Assembly (NCBI GenBank): GCA_030765065.1
Contig: CM060984.1
Location: 104,761,488 to 104,825,487, forward strand
DNA: 64,000 bases
Origin: Deroplatys truncata
Lineage: Eukaryota; Arthropoda; Insecta; Mantodea; Mantidae
Reading direction: 5' to 3'
The stretch's first letter is position 1. Every line of letters begins with the position of its first letter. The translations under genes and the position numbers were made by a program. The notes below the pieces were generated by a model. That model was not told the DNA's origin. It worked only from the letters and a program-made list of their open reading frames with translations, and did not search any database. Positions 21,057 through 33,041 of the stretch are shown here, one piece after another.

Positions 21057-22080
21057 TTTGTTGAGCCCCACGTTTGGGAGCCAATTTGCGACGGTATTAC
21101 TTGTAAAGTTTGTGTATTTGTGTTTACTCCACGTGGTGAAGCCATCTTGTGACGTGATTCTTTGTTAGGTTTGTTAGCTCCATCTGGTGTTAGCAATTTG
21201 CGGCAGTATTAGTGTTTGTTTGAAAGAATGCTACTGTTATTTTATTTAATTTTTGGTTCACTGTCCTCCGGCTAGCTATGATCTTTTTGGTCGAGCACTT
21301 CTCTTTATACAGGTTGTGTAAACGGAAAGGAGTCTTTTATCCAAAGATAACACTGATGAAAGAATTTGTTTTACACTTTTTATTGTCGAACACATTCACT
21401 ATCACATTTACACATTGATCTTGACACTCGCCAAACTGAAACTGTTATAATAACTTTATTACTAATCATTCTTAATTCGCGTACTTCAGCTTTTTGTATA
21501 ATTAACTTTACAACACTTTAGATTTTTCATAACTCTGCTACGCGTAACTTGCAAATCGATAGCCGACGTGTACTGTACAAATATTTCTGCTGGACTGAAG
21601 GCGACGTGTAACGTACAAATATTTTCGACGAACTGACGGCGACGTGTAGCATACAAGTATTTTCGGTGAACTGACGGGGTCTACCTCTAACCTAGCCCTT
21701 TTTATACTCCTACACCCCGATATGCCTAAAGATTATAACTAAACTGCTATTGGCTAATAAAACGCGCCAACATTAGCGTCTATTTTTATATCCAATGAAA
21801 ATTATGAATACATATGCTCTAGGGAAAATGTTCCAGCAAATTCTAAAAAAAAACGCGCCAACATTACGTAACTTCCTCGTCTCTAATAATGATAAACAGC
21901 TCACCCCCTCGCTGCATTATTGCACGCTATTATTGTCAGTTTCAGTAAGGCAGTATAAACTTACTTCTCAACAATGATTACAATCAACAAATATCTCAAA
22001 TCAATGTCACATAAAAATGCATATTCTTACTATAATCATTCTTTACATTTAAATAATTTATGATACAAATTACTGCATCA
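21057..22080 (-). mobile_element. LTR-B copy 1
   Basis: The minus strand starts TGATGCAGTAA (diverged from TGAGGCAGT), passes through CTATTGGATATAAAAATAGA-like U3 sequence and a CAATAAAAAGTG poly(A)-type signal, and reaches AGCTAGCCGGAGGACAG. The leader holds three tRNA-Lys primer-site-like units (GCTAACACCAGATGGAGC, TTCACCACGTGGAG, then the best at 21065-21083). No internal coding region or second LTR is attached. Confidence 0.65.
21065..21083 (-). other. tRNA-Lys primer-binding-site-like sequence
   Basis: The minus strand reads TGGCTCCCAAACGTGGGGC. A retroelement primer site for insect tRNA-Lys would be TGGCGCCCAACGTGGGGC. The difference is one substitution and one inserted A. It is the last of three related units in the LTR-B leader. 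Confidence 0.6.
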
Positions 22081-23643
22081 TATATTATGAGAAGTGAAGC
22101 TTAATCGCGAGCTCAAGACATAGGATGTTATTTCTAGCGTAAGGTTACATTTTCTCTTTACTAGAAATGGAATGTTTAGCAAATTGCTGCCTTCCTCAAA
22201 CAAAGCGAGGTATATTTTAAAAGATGCGTTTTGCAATTAAGTGATACCATTAAATATTTTCCGATAGTTTATTTTTTAACTGAGTCTTCAAACCTTACAC
22301 TAATTTTGTACCAGTTATCAAAATGTTACATCAAAATGTAACCAGTTGTTACATTTTTAGAACCTCGTCACCGACTTCCGCCGCCAGTTCATCTAAGAAA
22401 CGCGTACTGTTTCTGGAGTTAAATTTTTGTGTATTTAAGATGAGTTGTGATAATAATCTCTAAGAAAATAATGCGGCACATATACGAAAGCTTCTTGAAG
22501 CACACAAATAATGATTCGTCTGCTTTGGCTAACAACACTAACTTGCAGATTCACAATTATTTCCTTTCAATTACTCTGTGATAAAGATCTAACCTCCGGA
22601 CCATAGTTTCAATTCCCATCCCCTGAAACCAATGATACCAATTACGAAGTTTCTTCTACCATGGAGCCTTAGACACAGAAAAAATGCATTTAGAATCTCG
22701 ATTGTTTTGCGGACTGGCGGCGAACTTCTATTAAGAGCAGTCGCTAAAATTTAATTGATTGCGAAAACTGTGTGGAAACAAGGCTTAAGTTATATAGATT
22801 GGAATAACAAATTAGTTAGCCAAAATAATCGGTAGTTCTGATACCATAATTATTGCAGGTATAAACAATTAAATAAAGAAATAACAGTGAAATAGAGAAC
22901 TATTTAAATAACTAATTTCCGTATATTAAATCAATGTATAATATAACAGGTTTTTAGTTGAAATGTTTGTCCGGAAAGATGGTGGTAATTAGGAAGTCAG
23001 GTTAACGAAAGTCATTAGCATCAGCCGAAGTACCAAACGCATTAGCTTAAAGAATTTGAGGGCGCTAATGACCTTAGATATTTAGCGCCCTTAAACCCCA
23101 TCTTTATCATCATTAAATAATTTCGGAATTGAGTTAGGTTACAAGTCCAGTACGTTTGCAGTCACGCAGGCCAATTCTGTAAGTTAGAAAGGCAAAAGAA
23201 TTTCTAAGAAAAGTGAAAGGCTCAGTTAGGAACAGTCATAGTAGCATGAAGGGATTTGAATATTGGCCCGGGATAATGTTGGAAGGGGGAATAATATGTA
23301 GGCGGGTCTAAAAGTAATAAAGCCATACAATTTTAAATAATTAAGAGTGTTAATTTTTGGTATCGTGAACACAGTTGTGCATACATTTGCTACTCTGGTA
23401 CCGCCAGCGGTACCTACGTATGATATTTTAAACGCCTAGTGGCACGCTTTGAGAGTAAGATTTCGTGGCTATTGCGAGAGGTCTCGCCGGTATTTTAGCG
23501 ACTCACGGCAAGTTACGCTATTAGTTTCTTTTGTTGCGTAAACAGTTATTTCAGATCGTAAAATAGATATTGTAGAAGTTAGCATATATAATATTTGCGT
23601 TGTTACAATTTAGAGTACTATGATTATAATCAGTTTCATTTTT
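22081..23643. other. No recognised gene; small inverted repeats
   Basis: Mostly AT-rich, unassigned. At 23060-23068 and 23082-23090 GGGCGCTAA and TTAGCGCCC form an inverted pair followed by TTAAACCCCATC and a CAT-rich tail, resembling the 3' end of an arthropod SINE. At 23397-23414 GGTACCGC and GCGGTACC form a perfect 8-bp stem with a 2-base loop. Confidence 0.45.
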
Positions 23644-25054
23644 ACTTTCTCTACTACATATAGTAAGTAGGGGAAGTATTGCATTCCACCCAAAAATTCG
23701 ATACCGAGATTTAACAGGAAATACATGTTTTGAGGTGCACTGAATGCATATAAAGCATTTTTAGAAACATGTCCGTGTGTGTATATGTCTGTCTGTCTGT
23801 GAACAGCATAACTCAGAAACGCACAGTCGGATAAACACAAACTTGGTATTTAGGTTCAGTATCCTCCAGAGATGCGACAGAAGGTTTTCAAGAATATCCC
23901 CCACCCCAGATTATCCTTTACATGGAAGATTTTTCGAAAATTTTAATTTTCTCAAAAATGGCTAATGATTTTGAATAAAATGCCATAAGTTTAAAACATT
24001 TTTATGGCAAATGAATTTTATATCTCCAATTTTCTGGGAATGTCTCCAAAGTATTCTTCATTGTGAACGACTTTTGCATAACTGGTAAACATAAGAGAAA
24101 CAAAATTTTAGTACACAAAAAATGTAAATCACGTTAAAATACACAATTTATGTCATATACATTTCTTTTGTTGAGTGAACCATTTTCGAGATATTGCTTG
24201 TTATTCCCTTAAATCTTCGAATACTTATACTTTTTTTCAAATGGGAATTCGTTATTGATTTTTTTTGTCTTGGATATGCAAAGCGTATTAATCTGTGGCA
24301 AAGAGAATGGTGCTGCACATAGCAACCAGCTATTAAGAGATATGTCTATGCTTAAAGGCTACTGTATTTCTATATTGCCATTGCAAATACAAAACAAGGG
24401 GAACATAGTATACCTTAAGCGATAGTCAAATACTTTAGAACTGGTCGCTATGTGTAAAATGTAATTCTCTTTGCATGTGAAGAACATAAAAAAATAACAA
24501 TGAATTCTGAGTTGAGAAAAAGTGTAAGTATTGGAAAATTTAAAGAAATAACAAGGAATATCTCGAAAATGGTTCACTTTACAAAACAAATGTTTATGAC
24601 ATATATTGTGTGTTTTAACGAGACCTACATTTTTATGTAGTAAAATTCTGTCTATCTCTTGCGGTTTACCAGTTATGCAAAAGTTGTTCAGAATGAAGAG
24701 GACTTTTGGGGACAACCCCAGAAAATTGAAGATATACATTTTATTTGCCATAAAATGTCTTAAAAATATGATACTTCGATCAAAATCGTTAGACATTAAC
24801 GTAGCCATTGAATACACAAAATGTATTTAGATGAAATAAAATAAGTAGAAAGGAGTAGACTCTGCTTCCAACTGTTATGGTCAAGATTTATTTTACTACA
24901 TTATGATACACAAACTCCATTGCGGTGTAATGTAGCTATTTCTGCAAAGGCTTGTCTCGATTAAAATGAAGTAGTAATGTAAGCTTTGTAAAAATAGTTT
25001 TTATACTAATAAATAAATAAGAGTAGAGAAAGTCATGTGAATGTAACACATTAG
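23644..25054 (-). mobile_element. HEL-A element with internal inverted segment
   Basis: From ACTTTCTCTACTACATATAG it runs as a normal inverted copy to about 24385, then reverses into a plus-orientation segment (24386-24796) that is largely the reverse complement of what precedes it. It resumes the inverted orientation at about 24930 and ends ...GAATGTAACACATTAGC. The first junction is the same as in the copy at 4054-4998. Confidence 0.75.
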
Positions 25055-25845
25055 CTTTTTATATTTCGTTTCCTTAATGCCATGTAATTTCATTTATGTT
25101 CAAGTGTCACCGCCTGTGGTGACGTAAGCTTTAAGGACGAGCGTTAGGCATTATTAAAAATGTACATGATTTAAACGGATAAATACAATTTTATAGTAAA
25201 AACTGAAAAGTAAGTTGTATATGTGTGTAGTAAGAAAGTAAATAAGTAAGTTCAATAGGAGGTTGATAATTCCTGACTTCGACATTGTTTCCTGCCTCAG
25301 ATCAAAACTCAGTTTACTCTACTAAATTAATAAAAGATAATTTTGTATATAAAATACACAATTTGAATTGGAACTTTTAAAAATTTATAATTCTGAAGAA
25401 CGCCAGAATACGTAAACTTCTTTCTATTAAAAATGGTGATTGCTTTCCATTAACTAGAATTTTTTAAAGTGTAGACGAATACTTTCTGGAGTCACTGCAT
25501 ATAAAAGCAAGCAATATTTATCTTAATTAACAGAACATTCCTTGCTCAAGTACTGAAGGCGTTTAAGAAAGTCAGGGCAGATTAATCGTTCCTCTACTGA
25601 TGAAGTCCGGCTTTACTGTCAGTTTTTATTGCCAAAGTACATAAACTATGCCCAGCCAACTACACCACGTTTCAAAGTGAAAGTCCGCCAAGCGCCTTCC
25701 TGCAACATACGCTTCGCACTAACACGTTATTAAAGCTTATGTGCAGCACTTCGATGGAATGGGCGATAGTCATATGTTATGGTCAGGCTACGGATCCAGG
25801 ACAACTTAAGAGTGAAGTGAAATTGACTGCGTATCGAGAAGAAAA
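25055..25845. other. No recognised gene or repeat
   Basis: AT-rich, without long open frames or recognisable repeat blocks. Confidence 0.4.
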
Positions 25846-26137
25846 GTTAAATTCAGTTTTATTTATGGGCGCTCTTAGCTGCTGTGGTCCCTAGTGTCCC
25901 ATTCTATGTTGGGCGTGAAAATACCGGAAATTTTGCTCAGAGGCCTCTTTATCAGGCTTGAGGTTCTTTTACGTGCCGTAAATCTACCGACACGGGACCA
26001 CCGACTTTACTTCCCTTCCGAAGGAAGCCTTGCTAAGGAGTTTTACACCCGAAAAAATCTATCGCCCCCACCGGGTTTGAACCCTCGACCTCAGGAACTA
26101 AGGGTAGCATGGTAACCACTACACCTCGGAGGACGAC
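25846..26137 (-). mobile_element. SINE-1, tRNA-derived
   Basis: The minus strand starts GTCGTCCTCCGAGGTGTAGT (box A region GTGTAGTGGTTACC), with box B at GGGTTCAAACCC near 26078. The body has the CTTCCTTCGGAAGGGAAGTA block and the 3' end TAAATAAAACT. Three further copies are at 37670, 52186 and 63371. Length ~290 bp. Confidence 0.82.
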
Positions 26138-26439
26138 GCGTATCGTGGGTGGAGTGTGAGGAGGCGCATTGGGGTCTTTTTTATCTGCGAGGCCGTGTAC
26201 AATCGCTACGTGACTAGAGATACAATACCCTTGGTCTCTCGTTTCGATTTACGTGTCCTATTTTATTTTCCAGCATCACTAGAATGTACTGTTTACAGCA
26301 GCAATCAAGACAACGCGTTGGCGTCTTTGTTTACATCAACAGTATTGTGTTTACGGAACTCTATAGTAAGGTTTCACATACATTGGTTGTTAACTTGTCC
26401 CGGACCCTCAGCCTGGACTTATAGTTATCAGGAAGGGGA

Positions 26440-26757
26440 GTAGGATTTCGGCACTTAGACGCACATGTAGTCCTGCAGGGCCACTGGAAACCTCCACGCA
26501 TAAGGGATAAAATTAAAGACACAGAACGACGAGATCGACGGGCGGCATCCACGCCAAAGCAAACTCCACCGTCATGCCTCGCACGCTATCCACTCGCCTG
26601 TTCCTTTGACCCGGAAACATAAAAAGATGAAATGACAGGACACAGGGACATTTGTTGCAGACAACAAAAGAAAAGCTTGAAAAAACTTCAAGGTCAAAGT
26701 GACCGGTCCAACGAGAAATCAACCCGAGGCCTCCCGTAAGCGAGTCTCACTCGCTAA
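26440..26757 (-). mobile_element. SINE-2b, tRNA-derived, degraded
   Basis: The minus strand has TAGCGAGTGAGACTCGCTTA and GGCCTCGGGTTGATTTC as decayed A and B boxes, and CGGGTCAAAGGAACAGG in the body. It shares its layout with 36470-36922. Confidence 0.5.
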
Positions 26758-26783
26758 CACTATTAACACTCGGTTAGTCTATA

Positions 26784-26937
26784 CAGAGGTGGCGAAAAAG
26801 TGCTTCGCGAGTTATTTTGACTCGCAGGCGCCATTCGCTCTCTGCAACCGTCCCTTTGTTTTACACGTGCTGTGAGTGATACAGTGCGTGTTGCATATTT
26901 GGTGACTAGCGGAAGGAAGTCGTTTTCGCCACCCTTG
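26784..26937. mobile_element. Short hAT-like MITE
   Basis: The 154-bp segment starts CAGAGGTGGCGAAAA and ends TTTTCGCCACCCTTG, whose reverse complement is CAAGGGTGGCGAAAA: imperfect inverted repeats of hAT type (CAG-GGTGGC). The flanking 8-mers AGTCTATA (26776-26783) and GGTCTATA (26937-26944, overlapping by one base) share seven bases, consistent with the 8-bp target duplication of hAT elements. No coding capacity. Confidence 0.65.
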
Positions 26938-27209
26938 GTCTATAATATGTTAAGGAAAAGACCGAGTTTAATCCTTATGAAAATTCCTTGGTTTGTGTCG
27001 TTAATAAAATTAAGGTGTATTTCTACTATTACACTTAATTATTTAAAACCTTGGGGTAACATTATTTCGTGAACTATTTGAACTAGGTAGAATGTTACAG
27101 AAAATTCAGTGAATAATTATAAACATTTTTATCTAGAAGTCCTATACTATTCCATTTTAAACAGGTACTTTTGTGCTGAAAATATGCTTTCCTGATTGAG
27201 AAAATTTAT

Positions 27210-28156
27210 CTTTACGTTGTTTGCCCAACTTATGGGCGCCAATTTGAGAAGATTGTTTGTATTAGAGTTTTATTATATTTCAACTGTTGGTGAACCGAAC
27301 TTTAAATTCGTTGCAACCACACGTATAGTCAAAAGTTTCCGGTAGCCTTTGCCCCAAGTTTAAAAAAATATTAACTTTGACTGTTGCTTTAAGTATTATA
27401 TATTTATGTTTGCCTCGGCTGCGTCAGTATTATTGTTAGAGACACGTATCTCTTAGCAGGGTTGTGATGCGACAAGAATGTAGGCTTATACAGATTATAA
27501 CTTTACTTCACTCCTTTTATTAATACTTGATACGATTTAAATAACACTTCACTGATATAGAGAGCTGCGAGATTCTTTTTATTAATTAATTAATTACACT
27601 TTTTAACACGTAAACTTACTTTAAGTCTCACACGAATACATATTATATTTCTTGAGGACACTTTTTGCCTCTGGTTAGTAACTCTGTCTGCAGGCATCAC
27701 ATCCAGTTATGAGCGCTGTCTAGAAGCAACTGAACTCTGTATTTGAAAAGTTTGCTATATTTCAGTTTCTGACTGGCTATTCCTACTCAAATAGAATACC
27801 TTCATTTAAATAAAGCTTTTTCTGGTTGTGGCTATTTTATAAACTGTCACTAAAATTACATTGTTACTCCAAGAATCACAAGTAGTACTGTTAAACTTTT
27901 TACTGGTTATTGACTCAAGGTTACCTCATTGTTAGCACCTTTTAACTTAATATTCTCACAACTCCTACATTATTAAATTACGTAATATATTCACATAACA
28001 TTATTGCACATGGATACAATAATATAAGCATATGCAATTACTGTTACATACATTTTACAAATTATTACATACACATATTGCTTCAAGACGGGCTATTATT
28101 GAATTTACATATTATATAATTAGACTGAAATCATTTAAGTGTTAAAAATACTGTCA
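27210..28156 (-). mobile_element. LTR-C copy 3
   Basis: The minus strand opens TGACAGTATTTTTAACACTT and carries the family blocks in order to GACGCAGCCGAGGCAAACAT. The leader includes the primer-site-like TGGCGCCCATAAGTTGGGC (27223-27241). Diverged ends. Confidence 0.7.
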
Positions 28157-28244
28157 AATTTCGAGTGGTACTGCCTTCAATGATGTAGTCGAATGCTTCC
28201 AATAATGGTTTACAAATAAATACAGATAAAGCTAAATCCATATT

Positions 28245-28400
28245 GGAATTAATTGTTCTTCCACACAAGCCGTATATCGGACAAGGTTGGAAAGGTAGAA
28301 CCAGATATCTGAAAAATTCAATACCATAGCCAGGATTTCAACCACGCATCTCCCGGTCTCCGTCCGGTTGCTATAAGCACTGAGCTACTATGGCAATATA
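28245..28400 (-). mobile_element. SINE-3, tRNA-derived
   Basis: The minus-strand head has GCCATAGTAGCTCAGTGCTT (box A) and a decayed box B, GTGGTTGAAATCCTG. The body TTGAATTTTTCAGATATCTG runs into a tail with CTACCTTTCCAACC and CACGGCTTGTG-type blocks. Related to 56100-56240 and to the opposite-strand fragment at 28530. Confidence 0.65.
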
Positions 28401-28529
28401 TCGGCAGGCACGACTTAAATTCTCCAACTGATCCGCATTTTCTCACAAGGAGATCTCAAATTGTATTGAGATGACAGAGCCCAATGACGACTTACAATAT
28501 TGTAAGTAGTTTAAACCCCAGGCTTGATA

Positions 28530-28630
28530 GTTTCAAATGCTATGGCATTGAATTTTTCAATCCTCTGAGTCTACCTTTCCAACCTTGTCAAATACACGGC
28601 TTGTGTGGAAGAGCAATTAATTCCAAAGTA
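28530..28630 (+). mobile_element. SINE-3 3' fragment, opposite strand
   Basis: TGGCATTGAATTTTTCAATC, then CTACCTTTCCAACCTTGTC and GGCTTGTGTGGAAGAGCAAT. It corresponds to the non-tRNA part of the copy at 28245-28400, which points the other way. Confidence 0.6.
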
Positions 28631-29334
28631 AAATACAATTTTTCTAACAAAATATTCAAGATATTTACATGAAATTTAAAACACACTATAACTGAGGTAT
28701 ATAAATACGTGACAAAATTTTGAAAACATTGACATAAAAACTCCAATATTAGGAAACTTCACCAATGAGTGACCTTAAGTAGTAAGTTTAGTTGATTCGA
28801 GAAAAAACGAAAATAAAAGAAACAGCTATGATCATAAATGATAGTATGGTACACTTTACAATTAGAATTACATCGCATCTAAGGGGATAAAACAGCTGAG
28901 GTAACGAAAACTTCAGCTGGATGTTTTCGCTTTCCTCTTGGGTTTCTTTCACATAGATAAGAAAAATTGCTCTTGATTGAAATAATGTTTGTTTCTATGT
29001 GTGTTTTTTCTGTTGACTGAACCACGAACGACGGCTTCAACCAAGCGTGTGCTCGACCTATTTACCGGCTGAGAGCGGACGTACTCGTGGTTCAAACAAT
29101 ACTGCACATTATAGATCTTACTTCATCCAATTCATGAGCTTATCTTTGACATCCACGTGGAGAGACCGGCCACACAAAGCGAACGGAAGCCACAGGAAGC
29201 CTCACCGCAGTGCTTTTAACATCCCTCTGTTAACCAATCTGACTTTAAAATGGACCTAAATGAAACTCAGCACTACCAGATACCTATAACATTTAACATA
29301 TGATCCGTTTTCCTTCAAGAAAGCAGTGATGTTT
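28631..29334. other. No recognised gene or repeat
   Basis: Unassigned. The 70-codon frame at 29047-29259 has no recognisable motif. Confidence 0.4.
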
Positions 29335-29374
29335 ACTTTCCCTACCACTCACCTATATGTAGTAAGTAGAAGTA
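29335..29374 (-). repeat. HEL-A terminal stub
   Basis: ACTTTCCCTACCACTCACCT...GTAGTAAGTAGAAGTAT is a 40-bp piece of the HEL-A right end, cut off exactly where the LTR-B leader begins. Confidence 0.6.
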
Positions 29375-29514
29375 TGAAGTAGGTCGTTTGTTACGCTATT
29401 TGCATCACGCTTTGGGCGTCAATTTGAAGTAGTTGTTTTGCTTCACGTATGGAAAGCCAATTTGAAGGTATTTTGTTGTAACTTGTCGCAGTAATCTGTT
29501 CGTGTTATATTTTT

Positions 29515-29653
29515 ACTTTCTCTACTACGTATAGTAAGTAGGGGAAGTATTGCATTCCACCCAAAAATTCGATACCGAGATTTCACCGGAAATACATGTT
29601 TTGAGACCTCCTGAATCCAAAAAAAGCATTTTTGGAAACATGTCCGTGTGTGT

Positions 29654-29687
<34 letters not shown>

Positions 29688-31289
29688 CTGTGTGTGTGTC
29701 TGTGAACAGCATAACTCAAAAACAAACATTCGGATAAGCACCAAACTTGGTATTTAGGTTCAGTATCTTCCAGAGATGCGACACGAAGGTTTTCAAGAAA
29801 ATCCCCCCAACCCAGACTACCCTTTACATGGAAGATTTTTCGAAAATTTTAATTTTCTCAAAAATCGCTCTAACGATTTTGATGAAAATATCATATGTTT
29901 AAGATAATGTCATGAGAAATGAAATGTATATCTCGAATTTTCTGGGAATGTCTCCAAAAGTATTCTTCATTGTGAACGACTTTTGCATAACTGGTAAACC
30001 ATAAGAGATAGACAAAATTTTACTACACAAAAAATGTAGATCGCGTTAAAATACACAACTTATGTCATATACATTTCTTTTGTTGAGTGAACCGTTTTCG
30101 AGATATTGCTTGTTATTGCCTTAAATTTTCCAATACTTATACTTTTTCTGAAATTCGTTATTCATTTTTACTTTCTCTACTACGTATAGTAAGTAGGGGA
30201 AGTATTGCATTCCACCCAAAAATTCGATACCGAGATTTCACCGGAAATACATGTTTTGAGACCTCCTGAATCCAAAAAAAGCATTTTTGGAAACATGTCC
30301 GTGTGTGTGTCTGTGTGTGTGTCTGTGTGTCTGTGTGTGTGTCTGTGTGTGTGTCTGTGAACAGCATAACTCAAAAACGAACAGTCGGATAAGCACCAAA
30401 CTTGGTATTTAGGTTCAGTATCTTCCAGAGATGCGACACGAAGGTTTTCAAGAAAATCCCCCCACCCCAGACTACCCTTTACATGGAAGATTTTTCGAAA
30501 ATTTTAATTTTCTCAAAAATGGCTCTAACGATTTTGATGAAAATATCATATGTTTAAGATAATGTCATGAGAAATGAAATGTATATCTCGAATTTTCTGG
30601 GAATGTCTCCAAAAGTATTCTTCATTGTGAACGACTTTTGCATAACTGGTAAACCATAAGAGATAGACAAAATTTTACTACACAAAAAATGTAGATCGCG
30701 TTAAAATACACAACTTATGTCATATACATTTCTTTTGTTGAGTGAACCGTTTTCGAGATATTGCTTGTTATTTCCTTAAATTTTCCAATACTTATACTTT
30801 TTCCCAAATGCGTTATTCATTTTTTTTGTCCTGGACATGCAAAGAGAATGGAATGCGCCACATAGCAACCAGCGTTAAAATATTTGACTATCGCTTAAAA
30901 GCTACCATATTTCCCTTGCATCTACAAGAAAATTACCAATAAGATTGACATCTCGATATCTCGATTAACATGAACCATATGGAGAATAAGCGTTTATAAA
31001 ATTAGATTGTACAAGAGTAGAGAAAGTCATGTGAGTGTAACACATCAGATTTTTTTTTATGTCCTGGACATGCAAAGAGAATGGAATACGCCACATAGCA
31101 ACCAGCGTTAAAATATTTGAGTATCGCTTAAAAGCTACGATATTTCCCTTGCATCTACAAGAAAATTACCAATAAGATTGACATCTCGATATCTCGATTA
31201 ACTTGAAGCATATGGAGAATAGGCGTTTGTAAAATTAGATTGTACAAGAGTAGAGAAAGTCATGTGAGTGTAACACATCAGATTTTTTT
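29515..31289 (-). mobile_element. HEL-A element, outer copy of a nest
   Basis: Its two parts are 29515-30169 and 31059-31289. They join to give an ordinary HEL-A sequence across a T run (GTTATTCAT-Tn-GTCCTGGACATG, as seen uninterrupted at 30812-30840). It has a long GT/GTCT tract at 29645-29703. It lies within LTR-B copy 2. Confidence 0.9.
30170..31049 (-). mobile_element. HEL-A element, inner copy of a nest
   Basis: A full 880-bp copy from ACTTTCTCTACTACGTATAG to TGTAACACATCAGA, flanked by 5 T before and 9 T after. It is nearly identical to its host copy over most of its length, so the insertion is recent. The GT/GTCT tract is at 30299-30360. Confidence 0.92.
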
Positions 31290-32130
31290 CTGAGGGCCTG
31301 TTATTGTTTTACTATTTTGAATTTTGGGTTCTTTGTCCTCCGGCTAGCTATTAGTACTCAGTCGAGCAAATATCTCTTGAACAGGGCGTGTAAACGGAAA
31401 GGAGTTGTTACTAAAAGATAACACTGATAAAAGAACTTGTTTTTACACTTTTATTGCCGTCACACTTAATTTCACATATTTAATCTTGATGCACGCCTGA
31501 CTGAAACTGTTATATTTTCGAATGTAACTACAATCACTTATTTGCCGCACACTATTAATTCGCGTATTCACATTTTGTAACTAACTTTACGACGCGAGAG
31601 ATTCTGTAGAATTAGTAACGTGTACTTCGTGAATGATTTCTTAGAACTGCCTGACGTGTAAATCGCGAGAGAGATTTCTTTGAACTGCGCGACGTTTACC
31701 TTGCGAATGATTCTGTAGAACTGCACGACACTTTCATTTGGCTCAAGAATTCATACTCCCTCACCCCGATATGCCTAAACATTATAATAGAGCTGCTATT
31801 GGTTAATAAATCGCGCCAACATTAGCGTCTGTTTTATAAGCCAATCAAAATTACAAACATATATGCTCTAGGGAAGATATTCCCTCCATTTATAAAGAAA
31901 GGCGCGCTACCCCGGTGTCATTTGTTTGTCTCTTCTAATTAATAAACAACTCACCCCATCGCTTCATTGTTACTCGCTCCTATTGTCAGTTTCAGTAAGG
32001 CCGTGTAAACTTATTTCCTAACAATGCTTATAGCTAACAAACATACAAAATCATTGTCATACAATAATGTTAATTTACACTACAATCACTCTGGCACTCA
32101 CAGTGTTGTGATATAAAATACTGCCTCAAA

Positions 32131-33041
32131 CTTGTTTGCAAGACGCTTTGAGCGTCAATTTGAAGTAGGTTGTATTGAAGGAGTTGTATTGTATTTCAAC
32201 TGTTGGGGAGCCGAACACTTGAAGTAGCTGCAACCGCACGTATGGTACCCGGTAGCTTTATCCCAATTTTTAAAAATATTAACTTTGTAATTTGACTGTT
32301 TCTTTAAGTATTATATATTTATGTTTTCCTCGGCTGTGTCAGTATTTTTGTTAGAGACATGGATGTCTTAGCAGGGCGTGGTGTGACTTAAGAATGTAGG
32401 CTTACACACATAATTTTACTTCACTCCTTTTATTAATACTTGATATGATTTATATAACACTTCACTAATATAGAGTTGTGAGATTCTTTTATTAATTACT
32501 TGTACTTTTTAACACGTAAACTTATTTTTCGTCTCACACGAATACGTATTAAATCTCTAGAGAACGCATCTCGAATCCGGTTATAAACACTGTCTGCAGG
32601 CAACTGAACTGATTTCAGCCGCCTAAACTTGTAAATTTCTGTATTTCAAGTCTCTGATTGGCTATTCCTAATCCAATAGAATACCTTCATTTAACTAAAG
32701 CTTTTTCTAGTTGTTGATTGCCTATTTTATAAACTGTCACAACAATTACATTATTGCTTCCAAGAATCACAAGTAGTATTGTTAAACTTTCAAATTCATA
32801 ATGTTACCTCATTGTTAGCAACTTTTAACCTATTATTCTCAAACTCTTACATTATTAAATTACGTAATACATTCACATAACATTATTACACATGGATACA
32901 ATACTATAAACATATACAATTATGTAATATACACTTTTTATATATTGTTACATACACATATTGCTTTAAGGCGGGCTGTTATTGAATTTATATATTATAT
33001 AATTAGACTGAAACCATTTAAGTGTTAAAAATACTGCCTCA
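32131..33041 (-). mobile_element. LTR-C copy 4, abutting LTR-B copy 2
   Basis: The minus strand opens TGAGGCAGTATTTTTAACAC at 33041 and follows the family to the leader unit TTGACGCTCAAAGCGTCTTG, which ends two or three bases from the first base of LTR-B copy 2. Both lie head-to-tail on the same strand. Confidence 0.75.

Larger units (their letters stand above)
29375..32128 (-). mobile_element. LTR-B copy 2, interrupted by nested HEL-A elements
   Basis: The LTR (minus strand, from TGAGGCAGTATTTTATATCAC at 32128) runs to 31290. The HEL-A nest occupies 29515-31289. The leader resumes at about 29511 and continues to 29375 with two primer-site-like units (TTGGCTTTCCATACGTGAAG and TTGACGCCCAAAGCGTGATG). 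The uninterrupted copy at 50822-51659 shows the unbroken join. A CAATAAAAGTG poly(A)-type signal and CCAAT-like boxes are present. Confidence 0.75.
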
